From: Pseudorhizobium xiangyangii
Lineage (GTDB): Bacteria; Pseudomonadota; Alphaproteobacteria; Rhizobiales; Rhizobiaceae
Length of the DNA: 64,000 nucleotides
Assembly (NCBI RefSeq): GCF_020531965.1
Contig: NZ_JAJAWH010000016.1
Span: 62,001 to 126,000, forward strand
Direction of reading: 5' to 3'
Shown here: positions 1 to 7,476 of the stretch, in pieces
Position numbering within the stretch: the stretch's first letter is position 1
Layout of the letters: every line of letters starts with the position of its first letter
Notes under the pieces: model-generated
Seen by the model: only the letters and a program-made list of their open reading frames with translations
Database searches by the model: none
Told to the model about the DNA's origin: nothing
Made by a program: the position numbers and the translations under genes

Positions 1-1137
1 CGTCTCTCCGGGGCGAACCTCCAGGGAAAGGCCGTTGAGCGTGACCGTGTTTTCCCGCGAAGGGTAGGCGAAGAAAACCTCGTCGAACGCAATTGCGCCT
101 CGGGCAGGTGAGGGAAGAGCGACCGGGTTGGCCGGATCGCGGATAGCCGGAACCTCGTGCAACAGCTCGGTCAGCCGCTCGGCTGCTCCACCGGCTTGCG
201 ACAGTTCGCCCCAAACCTCCGACAATTGTCCCAGCGCGCTGGCGGCGATGACCGAATAGAGCACGAACTGTCCGAGCGTACCGGCCGTCATGGTCCCGCT
301 CAACACGTTCTGCGCGCCGTACCACAAGACGCCGACAATGCTGCCGAACACCATGAAGATGGCAAATCCGGTGAGAAGTGCGCGGGAGCGGATTGCCGCA
401 CGGGCGGCGTCGAAGGCGTCTTCCACGGTGGCGGCATAACGGGCGGCGGCAGTCGCTTCGCCGTTGAAGGCCTGAACGGTGCGCGCCGCGCCGATGGTTT
501 CCGAAGCGAAGGCGGAGGTGCGTGCCAATGTGTCCTGGGCTGCACGCGACCGCTTGCGCACCGAGCGTCCGAAGGCGACCAGCGGAAAGACGATAACCGG
601 GATCGCGCCGAGCGCTAGGCCGGAGAGCTGCGGGCTCGTGTAGACCATCATCGCCATCGCACCGAGACAGAGGATGGTGTTACGCAGGGCCTGGGAGGCG
701 GCCGACCCGAAGGCGGACTTGATCTGTACCGTGTCGGCGGTAAGCCTCGAGACGATCTCCCCCGACTGGTTGACGTCGTAGAAGGCCGGAGAGAGGGCTG
801 TCACGCGCGCGAACACGTCGCCGCGGAGATCGGCGACAACGCGCTCTCCGACGGTGATGACGAAGTAGTAGCGCATGGCGCTGGCCAGCGAAAGCAGCGC
901 GGCCAGCGTCAGGAGCATGCCGAAGTAGTTGTTGATGAAGGAGCCGTCTGCGGCCCCGAATCCATGGTCGACCATGCGGCGCACGGCGAGCGGCAGGGCA
1001 AGCGTCGTGGCGGCGGAGAGAGTGAGCGAGAACAGCGCCCCGACCACGAGGCCGCGATATCGGGACAGGTATGGAAGCAGGCTTGCAAGCGGTCTGATAG
1101 CCTTGCCTTTCGGCTGTCTGTCTTCTTTATACGCCAC
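1..1137 (-). CDS. ABC transporter, MsbA/lipid-exporter-like permease-ATPase (partial, C-terminus off window)
   Basis: Leftward reading frame open to the window edge. The visible part is an ABC exporter transmembrane domain: hydrophobic segments around YLSRYRGLVVGALFSLTLS and NNYFGMLLTLAALLSLAS, then the conserved intracellular loop NQSGEIVSRLTADTVQIKS, and finally the start of the nucleotide-binding domain (AFDEVFFAYPSRENTVTLNG). The frame leaves the window just before Walker A, so ATPase motifs cannot be checked. Half-transporters of this type are about 600 residues, work as homodimers in the inner membrane and export lipids or drugs; the substrate here is unknown. I chose the GTG at 1137 because a GGGGGT purine tract precedes it; the frame stays open further upstream, so the start is uncertain. 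Confidence 0.8.
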   Translation of the reverse strand, partial: MAYKEDRQPKGKAIRPLASLLPYLSRYRGLVVGALFSLTLSAATTLALPLAVRRMVDHGFGAADGSFINNYFGMLLTLAALLSLASAMRYYFVITVGERVVADLRGDVFARVTALSPAFYDVNQSGEIVSRLTADTVQIKSAFGSAASQALRNTILCLGAMAMMVYTSPQLSGLALGAIPVIVFPLVAFGRSVRKRSRAAQDTLARTSAFASETIGAARTVQAFNGEATAAARYAATVEDAFDAARAAIRSRALLTGFAIFMVFGSIVGVLWYGAQNVLSGTMTAGTLGQFVLYSVIAASALGQLSEVWGELSQAGGAAERLTELLHEVPAIRDPANPVALPSPARGAIAFDEVFFAYPSRENTVTLNGLSLEVRPGET

Positions 1138-1322
1138 TTTACCCCCAGCCTGATCGGCCTCTTTTTTCTGAGACCCGCGGTACTTGTGCTTCCGGCGCCC
1201 ATCCTGTATAGGCTCCGCATCGAATTGGGAAGCCGTGGCCGTCCGGTCTGCGGCTTCATTTATTGGAGAGGGTCTGCGATCGCAATTGCGACATATGGAC
1301 CCCGGACAGCAGGAATAGGGCC

Positions 1323-1544
1323 ATGAAGACTGATATCCACCCCGACTACCACATGATCAAGGTCGTCATGACCGATGGTACCGCGTACGAAACCCGTTCG
1401 ACCTGGGGTTCGGAAGGCGCGACGATGAACCTTGAAATCGATCCGACGTCGCACCCGGCATGGACCGGCGGCAACCAGCAGCTGCTGGACCGCGGCGGCC
1501 GCGTTTCCAAGTTCAACAAGCGCTTCGGTGGTCTCGGCCTCTAA
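1323..1544 (+). CDS. rpmE: 50S ribosomal protein L31
   Basis: Seventy-three residues starting [19 protein letters not shown], the typical L31 length and N-terminus. It is the cysteine-free (zinc-independent) form usual in alphaproteobacteria: no CxxC pair is present. It binds the large subunit near the central protuberance and bridges to the small subunit. An upstream in-frame start is possible, but MKTD is the family start. A strong intrinsic terminator follows 22 bp after the stop, so it is probably monocistronic; the ABC transporter gene is divergent. Confidence 0.95.
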   Translation: MKTDIHPDYHMIKVVMTDGTAYETRSTWGSEGATMNLEIDPTSHPAWTGGNQQLLDRGGRVSKFNKRFGGLGL

Positions 1545-1566
1545 GCCGACCAGAGAATTCGAAAAG

Positions 1567-1590
1567 ACCCGGCTTCGGCCGGGTTTTTTT
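1567..1590 (+). terminator. Intrinsic terminator of rpmE
   Basis: Seven-bp stem ACCCGGC/GCCGGGT with a TTCG tetraloop (1567-1584), followed directly by a run of T. Confidence 0.9.
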
Positions 1591-1613
1591 GTGCCTTCTT
1601 CAGTGCTGAGGCA

Positions 1614-1640
1614 CAAAAAAAGCAGGCCGATGGCCTGCTT
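1614..1640 (-). terminator. Intrinsic terminator of rcdA
   Basis: On the minus strand a 9-bp perfect stem AAGCAGGCC/GGCCTGCTT (1620-1640, 3-nt loop) is followed by a U run (the A run at 1614-1620 on the plus strand). It lies 27 bp after the rcdA stop and faces the rpmE terminator. Confidence 0.85.
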
Positions 1641-1667
1641 CAGGTGGTGCTGCTGAAACTTTAGTGG

Positions 1668-2180
1668 CTATGCGGTGAAGGCGGTACGCAGAAGATGCAA
1701 CTGTGCACGCACGCCGTTTTCATTGTTCGGCGTCACCACTGCATCGCTCGGGCGATAGATCTCGCGGTCGAGGAGCGCCACGCGGTTCTGCAGGCGCAGC
1801 GAGCGCTCCACGAGGTCCCGGAAGCCCTCCGGCAGGTTGAGCCAGCCCGGCGCATTCTTGTCGACGTTGAAGCCATCGAGGCGGACCTTGTTCTTTTCGG
1901 CAAGGACCTGGTCGCGACTCATTTCACCATTGTTGACGGCCCGCTGCAGGAGCAGCCAGGAGGCCATCTGCATGAGCCGGGTAGTAAGCCGCATCGACTC
2001 GGCAGCGTAGAGAACCGAAGCGATCCGCGGCAAAACCTTGGAGGCTGCGCGACCCGATCCGTCCAGATAGCTTGCCGTCTCCTCAACCAACGCCATTCCT
2101 TCGGCATAGAGCGCCTTGAATTGCGATGAGGTTGCGGCGCGGCCCGCAAAGTTGACGGTATTCAGTCCCTGTTCCGACAT
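1668..2180 (-). CDS. rcdA: RcdA family (DUF1465) cell-cycle adaptor protein
   Basis: About 170 residues, mostly helical, with the DUF1465/RcdA signature segments YAEGMALVEETASYLDG and ESMRLTTRLMQMASWLLLQ. In Caulobacter RcdA is an adaptor that with CpdR and PopA delivers CtrA and other substrates to the ClpXP protease during the cell cycle; in rhizobia the homologue is linked to the same pathway. I chose the second ATG (MSEQGLN) because an AGGA motif lies 7-8 nt upstream; starting three codons earlier is possible. A perfect TTAA-N7-TTAA CtrA-type box lies about 118 bp upstream, suggesting CtrA feedback control. Neighbour DUF1192 is upstream on the same strand but separated by its own terminator. 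Confidence 0.85.
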   Translation of the reverse strand: MSEQGLNTVNFAGRAATSSQFKALYAEGMALVEETASYLDGSGRAASKVLPRIASVLYAAESMRLTTRLMQMASWLLLQRAVNNGEMSRDQVLAEKNKVRLDGFNVDKNAPGWLNLPEGFRDLVERSLRLQNRVALLDREIYRPSDAVVTPNNENGVRAQLHLLRTAFTA

Positions 2181-2297
2181 GAAAATCATCCTGCTAACGC
2201 ATCACAATAAGGGCAATGACCGCGGGAGGAGAAAGTTCCGTGGCGCCATTTCTTGAAGTTAAGATGATGTCTATAGCGGGAAACCGCAAGGCGTTTC

Positions 2298-2312
2298 TTA
2301 AGGAAGGGTTAA
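2298..2312. promoter_or_regulatory. CtrA-type binding box upstream of rcdA
   Basis: Exact TTAA-N7-TTAA (spacer GGAAGGG), the full CtrA consensus of alphaproteobacteria, 118 bp upstream of the rcdA start. The match is seen directly; binding is inferred. Confidence 0.6.
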
Positions 2313-2337
2313 TACCCACACCTTTGAGCGCGCAGCG

Positions 2338-2365
2338 GAAAAAGAAGAGCCGCAAAAGCGGCTCT
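2338..2365 (-). terminator. Intrinsic terminator of the MFS-DUF1192 unit
   Basis: Perfect 8-bp stem AGAGCCGC/GCGGCTCT with AAAA loop (2346-2365); on the minus strand it is followed by a pyrimidine/U-rich tail (CTTCTTTTTCC). It lies about 150 bp beyond the DUF1192 stop. Confidence 0.65.
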
Positions 2366-2516
2366 CAAGGTAAAACAGGGAGAAAGTCAGAACTATTCGC
2401 CGCTAGGTGAAACCGTCTGAATCCGGGAAAGCCCGGATGTCCACCATCATCTATGTTGATGATTAATATTCGATTAAAAATGGAATTGGTTTACTTTGTT
2501 TTTCGCGGCCAGCTCG

Positions 2517-2708
2517 TCAGGAACGGAACAGACTGTCGGCCGCGCGGCGGCCCGCAGCCTTGTTCTGCTTCTCGGCCTCGAGGCGGGCGATCTCGTGCGT
2601 CAAGAGCACGATCCGCTGCTCCAGCTCCTCAACCGAAAGTGAACTGAGATCGCTGCCGACCTCGTGGGTGGAGGGCTTCTTGGGTCTGTCGTCGTCGGCA
2701 AGCGTCAT
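2517..2708 (-). CDS. DUF1192 family small protein
   Basis: Sixty-three residues: charged start (ADDDRPKKPSTHEVG), then a short helical heptad-like stretch SVEELEQRIVLLTHEIARLE, ending AADSLFRS. This is the DUF1192 pattern, a short coiled-coil protein widespread in Hyphomicrobiales, commonly near rcdA. No biochemical function is established. Its start overlaps the stop of the upstream MFS gene by 4 bp (ATGA), so the two are translationally coupled. Confidence 0.8.
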   Translation of the reverse strand: MTLADDDRPKKPSTHEVGSDLSSLSVEELEQRIVLLTHEIARLEAEKQNKAAGRRAADSLFRS

Positions 2709-3985
2709 GGGGATGGCCTTTCCTGTGGCTGGTCGCTTCCGCCGTCGGTCGGCGCGCGCGGATTAAGCAGCAGGCTCTCCGGCGTGGTCAGGGACGGGGC
2801 GAGGGCAGGGGAGCCCGCATAGCTTTCCCGCTCATCCACCGGTACCGGCGCCCTCCTGCGGCTCCGGAAAATGGCATATGCCGTCACCAGTATATGGGCC
2901 AGCGCCGTGACGGAGAACAGGGCATGCGGACCAAGCCAAGTCATGACAGGGCCGCCGAGTGTCGGTCCGATGATCGTGCCGATGCCGAACAGCAGCAGCA
3001 GGCCGCCGGAGACTTTCACGAAATCTTCCGAAGAGGCGTGGTCGTTCGCATGCGCCACGGCGATCGGGTAGAGCGCATTGGCTGCCGCACCATAGATGGC
3101 GACGAGGATGATGATCGCGTAGACATTGCCCGGCTGGAACAGGACGAGCGACAGGCCTGCCAAGGCCGCGACGCCTGACAAGGCCGCCAGCACATAGCGG
3201 CGATCCATGGTGTCCGACATGCGGCCAGCGGGGAACTGTGCGATGGCGCCGGCGAAGATGGTGATGCTGACCATCACCGCGATCATTCCTTCATCCAGCC
3301 CGGCGTGGGCGCCGAACACCGCGGCAAGCGTCCCGTAGGCGCCGTTGGCCATGCCGATGAGCAGGATGGCGACGAAGGATACCGGCGAGGTGCGATAGAG
3401 TGCCCGGAGATCCAGCTTGACGCGCTTCAGGGGTTGTGGCGATGCAGCCCGTGAAACTGCTGTGGGTATGATTGCCGCGCAGTAGAGGATGCCGCAGATC
3501 ATGAACAGGATCGGTGTCGAAATATCCGCGAAGGGTACCATCATCTGGCCGCCGACGACGCCGAAAAGGGTGATCGAGATGTAGAAGGAGAAGATGGCGC
3601 CGCGGCTTTCGTTGGTCGCGCGTTCGTTCAGCCAGCTTTCGATGATCATGGACGTACCGGCTGTGCAGAAGCCGGTAACGGCGCGAAGGATCAGCCAGGC
3701 GGTCTGGTCCACCAGGATTCCGGTCAGCAGGACATTGAGGCAGATCAGGGCGCCGAACCCGGCGAAGGCGCGCACGTGGCCGATCCGGCGGACGAGATTG
3801 GGTGCCACGAAGCAACCGATGACGAAGCCGGATGCCCATGTCGTCCCGATCAGGCCGAGGATCTCGTTGGAGTAGCCCTCCATGGATCCTCTGACGGGGA
3901 GGAGCAGGCCCTGCAGGCCATTGCCGAGAAACAGGAAGAGTGTGCTCGTCAGAAGTGCGAGGACTGGCAGAAGGTTACGTCGCAT
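2705..3985 (-). CDS. MFS transporter (YcaD-like)
   Basis: About 426 residues with twelve predicted hydrophobic segments; the first (LLPVLALLTSTLFLFLGNG) begins six residues after the chosen start. Features of the YcaD-like branch include ILRAVTGFCTAGTSMIIESW in helix 4-5 and FPAGRMSDTMDRR between helices 8 and 9. It is an inner-membrane secondary transporter whose substrate is not evident. A TTG start 26 codons upstream is possible, but the ATG at 3985 (MRRNLLPV) gives the usual N-terminus. The C-terminal 50 residues are hydrophilic, proline-rich and probably cytosolic. Overlaps DUF1192 by 4 bp. Confidence 0.85.
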   Translation of the reverse strand: MRRNLLPVLALLTSTLFLFLGNGLQGLLLPVRGSMEGYSNEILGLIGTTWASGFVIGCFVAPNLVRRIGHVRAFAGFGALICLNVLLTGILVDQTAWLILRAVTGFCTAGTSMIIESWLNERATNESRGAIFSFYISITLFGVVGGQMMVPFADISTPILFMICGILYCAAIIPTAVSRAASPQPLKRVKLDLRALYRTSPVSFVAILLIGMANGAYGTLAAVFGAHAGLDEGMIAVMVSITIFAGAIAQFPAGRMSDTMDRRYVLAALSGVAALAGLSLVLFQPGNVYAIIILVAIYGAAANALYPIAVAHANDHASSEDFVKVSGGLLLLFGIGTIIGPTLGGPVMTWLGPHALFSVTALAHILVTAYAIFRSRRRAPVPVDERESYAGSPALAPSLTTPESLLLNPRAPTDGGSDQPQERPSP

Positions 3986-4180
3986 GTCTAGGACCGGTTT
4001 CTTTGGTCTTGAGAGTAGGGCGTTGGCGGGGCTCAGGGGAATACATGTTGCCTGTGTCGTCAATTGAGGATTAACGACCGGGGGTAAAAAGTTTCCGACT
4101 GACTTCCGATTCGGTTTTCAGGCATTGGTGGCCAGCAAAGATGTCCGGCCTGTGACAAAGGCGGACTCGGGGAGAAATTC

Positions 4181-4342
4181 ATGTCGAAGGCAATCGGCAT
4201 CCTGTTGCTCCTTGCCATGTTGGTGCACATCATTCGGCCACTCGGGCTTCCGGGTCTGAAGCGGCGCGCCGATTTCTGGAAGATTGCAGTGGCGGCCTTC
4301 GTGATCTGGAGTTTCGCCCTGGTTATCCGGGATTTCTCCTGA
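4181..4342 (+). CDS. Small membrane protein, 53 aa
   Basis: ATG at 4181 with a GGGGAGA ribosome binding site 7 nt upstream, ending TGA at 4342. Two hydrophobic stretches (AIGILLLLAMLVHII and FWKIAVAAFVIWSFALVI) flank a basic hinge (GLKRRADF), suggesting two membrane helices in a hairpin. It sits alone between leftward genes. I do not recognise a family; short proteins of this shape occur across Rhizobiaceae. The strong Shine-Dalgarno and clean hydrophobic pattern support it as real. Confidence 0.6.
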   Translation: MSKAIGILLLLAMLVHIIRPLGLPGLKRRADFWKIAVAAFVIWSFALVIRDFS

Positions 4343-4377
4343 GCGGCTTCTCATGGAAGCTGAGGCCGTGATGCCGA

Positions 4378-4824
4378 TCAGACCAGGCCGTGATCCTTCA
4401 TGGCCTTTTCCTCGTCGGCGGTGATGTAGGCGAAAATCTTCGGGCTGCCGCTTGCAGTCGTGAGAAAATAGAAGTTCGTGAAGCGAATATTGCCACTTTT
4501 GCCGGCGCTGTTGAGATAGGCAAAATCCCACCCTACTTCCGCCATCGCGTGGATGTCGTCGAGAGGGGTGACTTTCACATCGGTGATCGACATCTGCTTG
4601 CCGCCTACCTTCCGGTAATCGGCAAAGCCTTGCGGAATGACCTTCCGGAAGCTTGCGTCGTTGGCGCTGCCGAACACGGCCTGTGGCGTGGATCCGACGA
4701 AATAAGCGGCAAAGAAGTCTGCCGTTTTCTCCGCATCGATTGTCGGCGGATCTTGCAACCCGTCGTTGCTTGTTCGGCCATAATCGTCAAAGAAATCGCG
4801 AATCCTGGTTTCCATCTCGGACAT
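4378..4824 (-). CDS. NTF2-like / SnoaL-type protein, hypothetical
   Basis: About 148 residues starting MSEMETRIRDFFDDYGR, with a strong GGAGGA ribosome binding site in front, preferred over an upstream in-frame start. The pattern of an N-terminal helix pair (FFDDYGR, TADFFAAYFVG) followed by strands such as MSITDVKVTPLDD and IRFTNFYFLTT resembles the cone-shaped NTF2/SnoaL fold, a scaffold used by many small enzymes and binding proteins. No catalytic residues can be assigned. It lies downstream of fba, beyond the fba terminator. Confidence 0.6.
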   Translation of the reverse strand: MSEMETRIRDFFDDYGRTSNDGLQDPPTIDAEKTADFFAAYFVGSTPQAVFGSANDASFRKVIPQGFADYRKVGGKQMSITDVKVTPLDDIHAMAEVGWDFAYLNSAGKSGNIRFTNFYFLTTASGSPKIFAYITADEEKAMKDHGLV

Positions 4825-4898
4825 TTGTCTTCCTCCACACCGAAGAGAACGCCACGCGACCAATTCCGTTCATTCCCGATGTCGATCGGGTGGAGACG

Positions 4899-4924
4899 AA
4901 AAAGGCCGCGCCGTTGCCGGCGCG
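4899..4924 (-). terminator. Intrinsic terminator of fba
   Basis: Minus-strand 7-bp GC stem CGCGCCG/CGGCGCG (4907-4924) followed by GGCC and a U run, 30 bp beyond the fba stop. Confidence 0.8.
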
Positions 4925-4954
4925 ACCCTTGCTCCTCCTCAGGAAAGGTTTGGC

Positions 4955-5986
4955 TTATGCCGCCTTTTCGAGGTCCTGCTTCCAGCTGCCCTTGGCAGCG
5001 AGCGTGTTCATGGCGGCGCGATGGGCAAAGGCGCGCTGGCCGGCAGCGACGTTTTCCGTCTTGCCGCCCCAAGCCTTGAGCGCCGTATCCTGAAGCGCGC
5101 GGCCGTAGGAGTAGGTCAGTGCCCACGGCAGGTCGCGGCCGGAATTCATGGCGGAAAGGTGCGCCGTTGCTTCTTCCGAAGATTGCCCGCCCGAGAGGAA
5201 GGCGATGCCCGGTACCGCAGACGGCACGGTTGCCTTCAGGACCTTGACGGTCTTTTCGGCAACTTCGGCGACCGAAGCCTTGCGGGCATTCTTGCCGTCG
5301 ATGATCATGTTGGGCTTCAGGATCATGCCTTCGAGATTGACCCGTGCATCATACAGGTCGGCGAAGACGGTGCGCAGCACGTGCTCCGTCACCTCGGCGC
5401 AGGTGTCGATGCTGTGGGCGCCCGGCGTGCCGTCCATCAGGACTTCCGGCTCGACGATCGGCACGATGCCGGCTTCCTGGCAGAGAGCGGCATAGCGGGC
5501 GAGCGCCTGCGAGTTTGCCTTGATCGAGCCCCAGGTCGGCAGCTTCTCTTCGGTGGAGATGGTGATCACGCCGCGCCACTTGGCGAAACGGGCACCGGCC
5601 TCATAATACTTGGCGAGGCGTTCACGCAGGCCGTCGAGGCCTTCAGTCACGGTCTCGCCCGGATAGGCGGCCATCGGCTTTGCGCCGGTATCGACCTTGA
5701 TCCCCGGAATGCTGCCGGCCGCCTTGATGAGGTCCACGAAGGACGTGCCGTCGGCGGCCTTCTGGAAAAGCGTTTCCTCATAGAGGATGACACCGGAGAT
5801 GCACTTCGTCATGGCATCTTCCGTGCGGAAGAGCATTTCGCGATAGTCGCGGCGGCTGGTCTCGGTGGATTCCACGCCGATGCTGTCGAAGCGCTTCTTG
5901 ATGGTTGAGGTAGACTCGTCAGCTGCAAGGAGCCCCTTGCCGTCGGCCACCATCTTGACGGCAATATCTTCCAGACGTTCGGTCAT
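4955..5986 (-). CDS. fba: Class I fructose-bisphosphate aldolase
   Basis: Cleaves fructose-1,6-bisphosphate to dihydroxyacetone phosphate and glyceraldehyde-3-phosphate (and the reverse) in the cytosol. About 343 residues, the class I (Schiff-base, metal-independent) family: GKGLLAADESTSTIKKRF near the N-terminus and the lysine in GMILKPNM (about residue 224) that forms the Schiff base. Three ATGs occur in a row; the third is chosen because GGAGA lies exactly 6 nt upstream of it. It follows pgk on the same strand with a 170-bp gap that contains possible operators, so it may have its own promoter as well as read-through. Confidence 0.93.
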   Translation of the reverse strand: MTERLEDIAVKMVADGKGLLAADESTSTIKKRFDSIGVESTETSRRDYREMLFRTEDAMTKCISGVILYEETLFQKAADGTSFVDLIKAAGSIPGIKVDTGAKPMAAYPGETVTEGLDGLRERLAKYYEAGARFAKWRGVITISTEEKLPTWGSIKANSQALARYAALCQEAGIVPIVEPEVLMDGTPGAHSIDTCAEVTEHVLRTVFADLYDARVNLEGMILKPNMIIDGKNARKASVAEVAEKTVKVLKATVPSAVPGIAFLSGGQSSEEATAHLSAMNSGRDLPWALTYSYGRALQDTALKAWGGKTENVAAGQRAFAHRAAMNTLAAKGSWKQDLEKAA

Positions 5987-6060
5987 CATCATTCTCCAAC
6001 ACTTGATATTTGAGGCGATACCAGATGTAGGGCGGAAGTAAATCCGAGGCTAAATTATTG

Positions 6061-6087
6061 AAACGTTTGAATTCAATTTAATCGTTT
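6061..6087. promoter_or_regulatory. Possible LacI-family operator pair upstream of fba
   Basis: Two AANCGNTT motifs, AAACGTTT (6061-6068) and AATCGTTT (6080-6087), with centres 19 bp apart in a very AT-rich stretch 75-100 bp before fba. AANCGNTT is the core recognised by many LacI/GalR regulators. The match is short and AT-biased, so this is tentative. Confidence 0.35.
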
Positions 6088-6121
6088 TAAAAAACTAAAT
6101 ATTTTAAACCCTGTGGACGAA

Positions 6122-6148
6122 GGCGTGGAAACTCCTAATTTCCACGCC
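6122..6148 (-). terminator. Terminator-like hairpin after pgk
   Basis: Perfect 10-bp stem GGCGTGGAAA/TTTCCACGCC with a 7-nt loop, 12 bp beyond the pgk stop. No immediate U tract follows, so it may stabilise the 3' end or terminate only partly. Confidence 0.5.
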
Positions 6149-6159
6149 CTCCATCTGGT

Positions 6160-7356
6160 CTACTTGCTCAGAACGGCGACGCCGGGCAGTTCCTTGCCTT
6201 CCATCCACTCAAGGAAGGCACCGCCGGCAGTGGAAATGTAGGTGAAGTCATCCGCGGCACCAGCGTGGTTCAGCGCGGCTACCGTATCGCCGCCGCCGGC
6301 TACCGATGTCAGCTTGCCCGCCTTGGTCTGCTCCGCCGCGAAGCGTGCGGCTGCCACGGTGGCCTTGTCGAAAGGCTGAATCTCGAACGCGCCGAGTGGG
6401 CCGTTCCAGACCAGCGTCTGTGCCTTCGCGATCCAATCGTTGACCGCCGAAACCGATTTCGGGCCGACATCGAGAACCATGGCGTCGGAAGGGATGGCTT
6501 CGATGGCAACAACCTCGTTTGCCGCGCCGGCCTTGAACTCCCGGGCTATGACGCCGTCGATCGGCAGGACGATCGAGCATCCCGACGTCTGCGCCTCGGC
6601 CAGGATGCTTCGTGCCGTGTCGGCAAGATCATGCTCGCAAAGCGACTTGCCGACATCGATGCCCTGGGCTGCGAGGAAGGTATTGGCCATGCCGCCGCCG
6701 ATGACCAGCGCATCCACCTTCTTCACCAGGTTCGTCAGCAGGTCGATCTTGCTGGAAACCTTGGCGCCACCGACGATGGCGACAACCGGATGGGCGGGTT
6801 TTCCGAGGCCTTTTTCCAGTGCTTCGAGCTCGGCCTGCATCGTGCGGCCAGCATAGGCGGGGAGATGATGGGCAAGACCTTCGGTGGAGGCGTGGGCGCG
6901 GTGAGCAGCGGAGAAGGCGTCGTTGACATAGATGTCGCCGTTCTTGGCCAGGGCTGCCGTGAAGTCCGCGTCGTTCTTTTCCTCTCCCTTATGGAAGCGG
7001 GTGTTTTCCAGGAGCAGGACATCGCCATTCTTCATGGCGGCCACCGCCTGTTCGGCGTCCGGGCCGATGCAGTCGGCGGCAAACAGGATCTTCTGGCCGA
7101 GCACTTCGTTGACCGCCGAAACGATCAGCGACAGCGACATGTCAGCTACCGGTGCACCCTTAGGTCGGCCGAAGTGGGCGAGAAGGATAACCTTGGCGCC
7201 TTTCCCGGACAGTTCGAGGATGGTCGGTGCAACGCGCTCGATGCGGGTGGCGTCGGTCACCTTGCCTTCGGAAACCGGTACGTTGAGGTCCACGCGCACG
7301 AGAACGCGCTTTCCTTCGATATTTGTCAGGTCGTCAATGGTCTTGAAAGCCGGCAT
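6160..7356 (-). CDS. pgk: Phosphoglycerate kinase
   Basis: Converts 1,3-bisphosphoglycerate plus ADP to 3-phosphoglycerate plus ATP, reversibly, in glycolysis and gluconeogenesis. About 398 residues, normal length. N-domain substrate motifs RVDLNVPV and [11 protein letters not shown]-domain nucleotide motifs [11 protein letters not shown] and [12 protein letters not shown] are all present. The start MPAFKT is preferred to one three codons earlier because GAGAGGA lies 8 nt upstream. It belongs to the tkt-gap-(antiporter)-pgk-fba block of central carbon genes. Confidence 0.96.
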   Translation of the reverse strand: MPAFKTIDDLTNIEGKRVLVRVDLNVPVSEGKVTDATRIERVAPTILELSGKGAKVILLAHFGRPKGAPVADMSLSLIVSAVNEVLGQKILFAADCIGPDAEQAVAAMKNGDVLLLENTRFHKGEEKNDADFTAALAKNGDIYVNDAFSAAHRAHASTEGLAHHLPAYAGRTMQAELEALEKGLGKPAHPVVAIVGGAKVSSKIDLLTNLVKKVDALVIGGGMANTFLAAQGIDVGKSLCEHDLADTARSILAEAQTSGCSIVLPIDGVIAREFKAGAANEVVAIEAIPSDAMVLDVGPKSVSAVNDWIAKAQTLVWNGPLGAFEIQPFDKATVAAARFAAEQTKAGKLTSVAGGGDTVAALNHAGAADDFTYISTAGGAFLEWMEGKELPGVAVLSK

Positions 7357-7476
7357 AGTCCGCATCCTCTCAGGCTCTGAAAATCGAAGCGGACCATACT
7401 ATTCCTGATTGGCGGCGCAAGGGATTGAGGCGGCATTCCCCGTTTGGGTGTGATGCGGCCGTTGCGCCGATTGCGC

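Larger units (their letters stand above)
2181..2516. other. Intergenic region rcdA-DUF1192
   Basis: A 336-bp gap holding the CtrA-type box and the DUF1192 terminator annotated separately, plus a small hairpin TCCGGG/CCCGGA near 2422-2438 and an AT-rich stretch at about 2455-2490. I see no convincing coding frame; a 64-codon plus-strand frame here is low-complexity and lacks a ribosome binding site. Confidence 0.6.
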
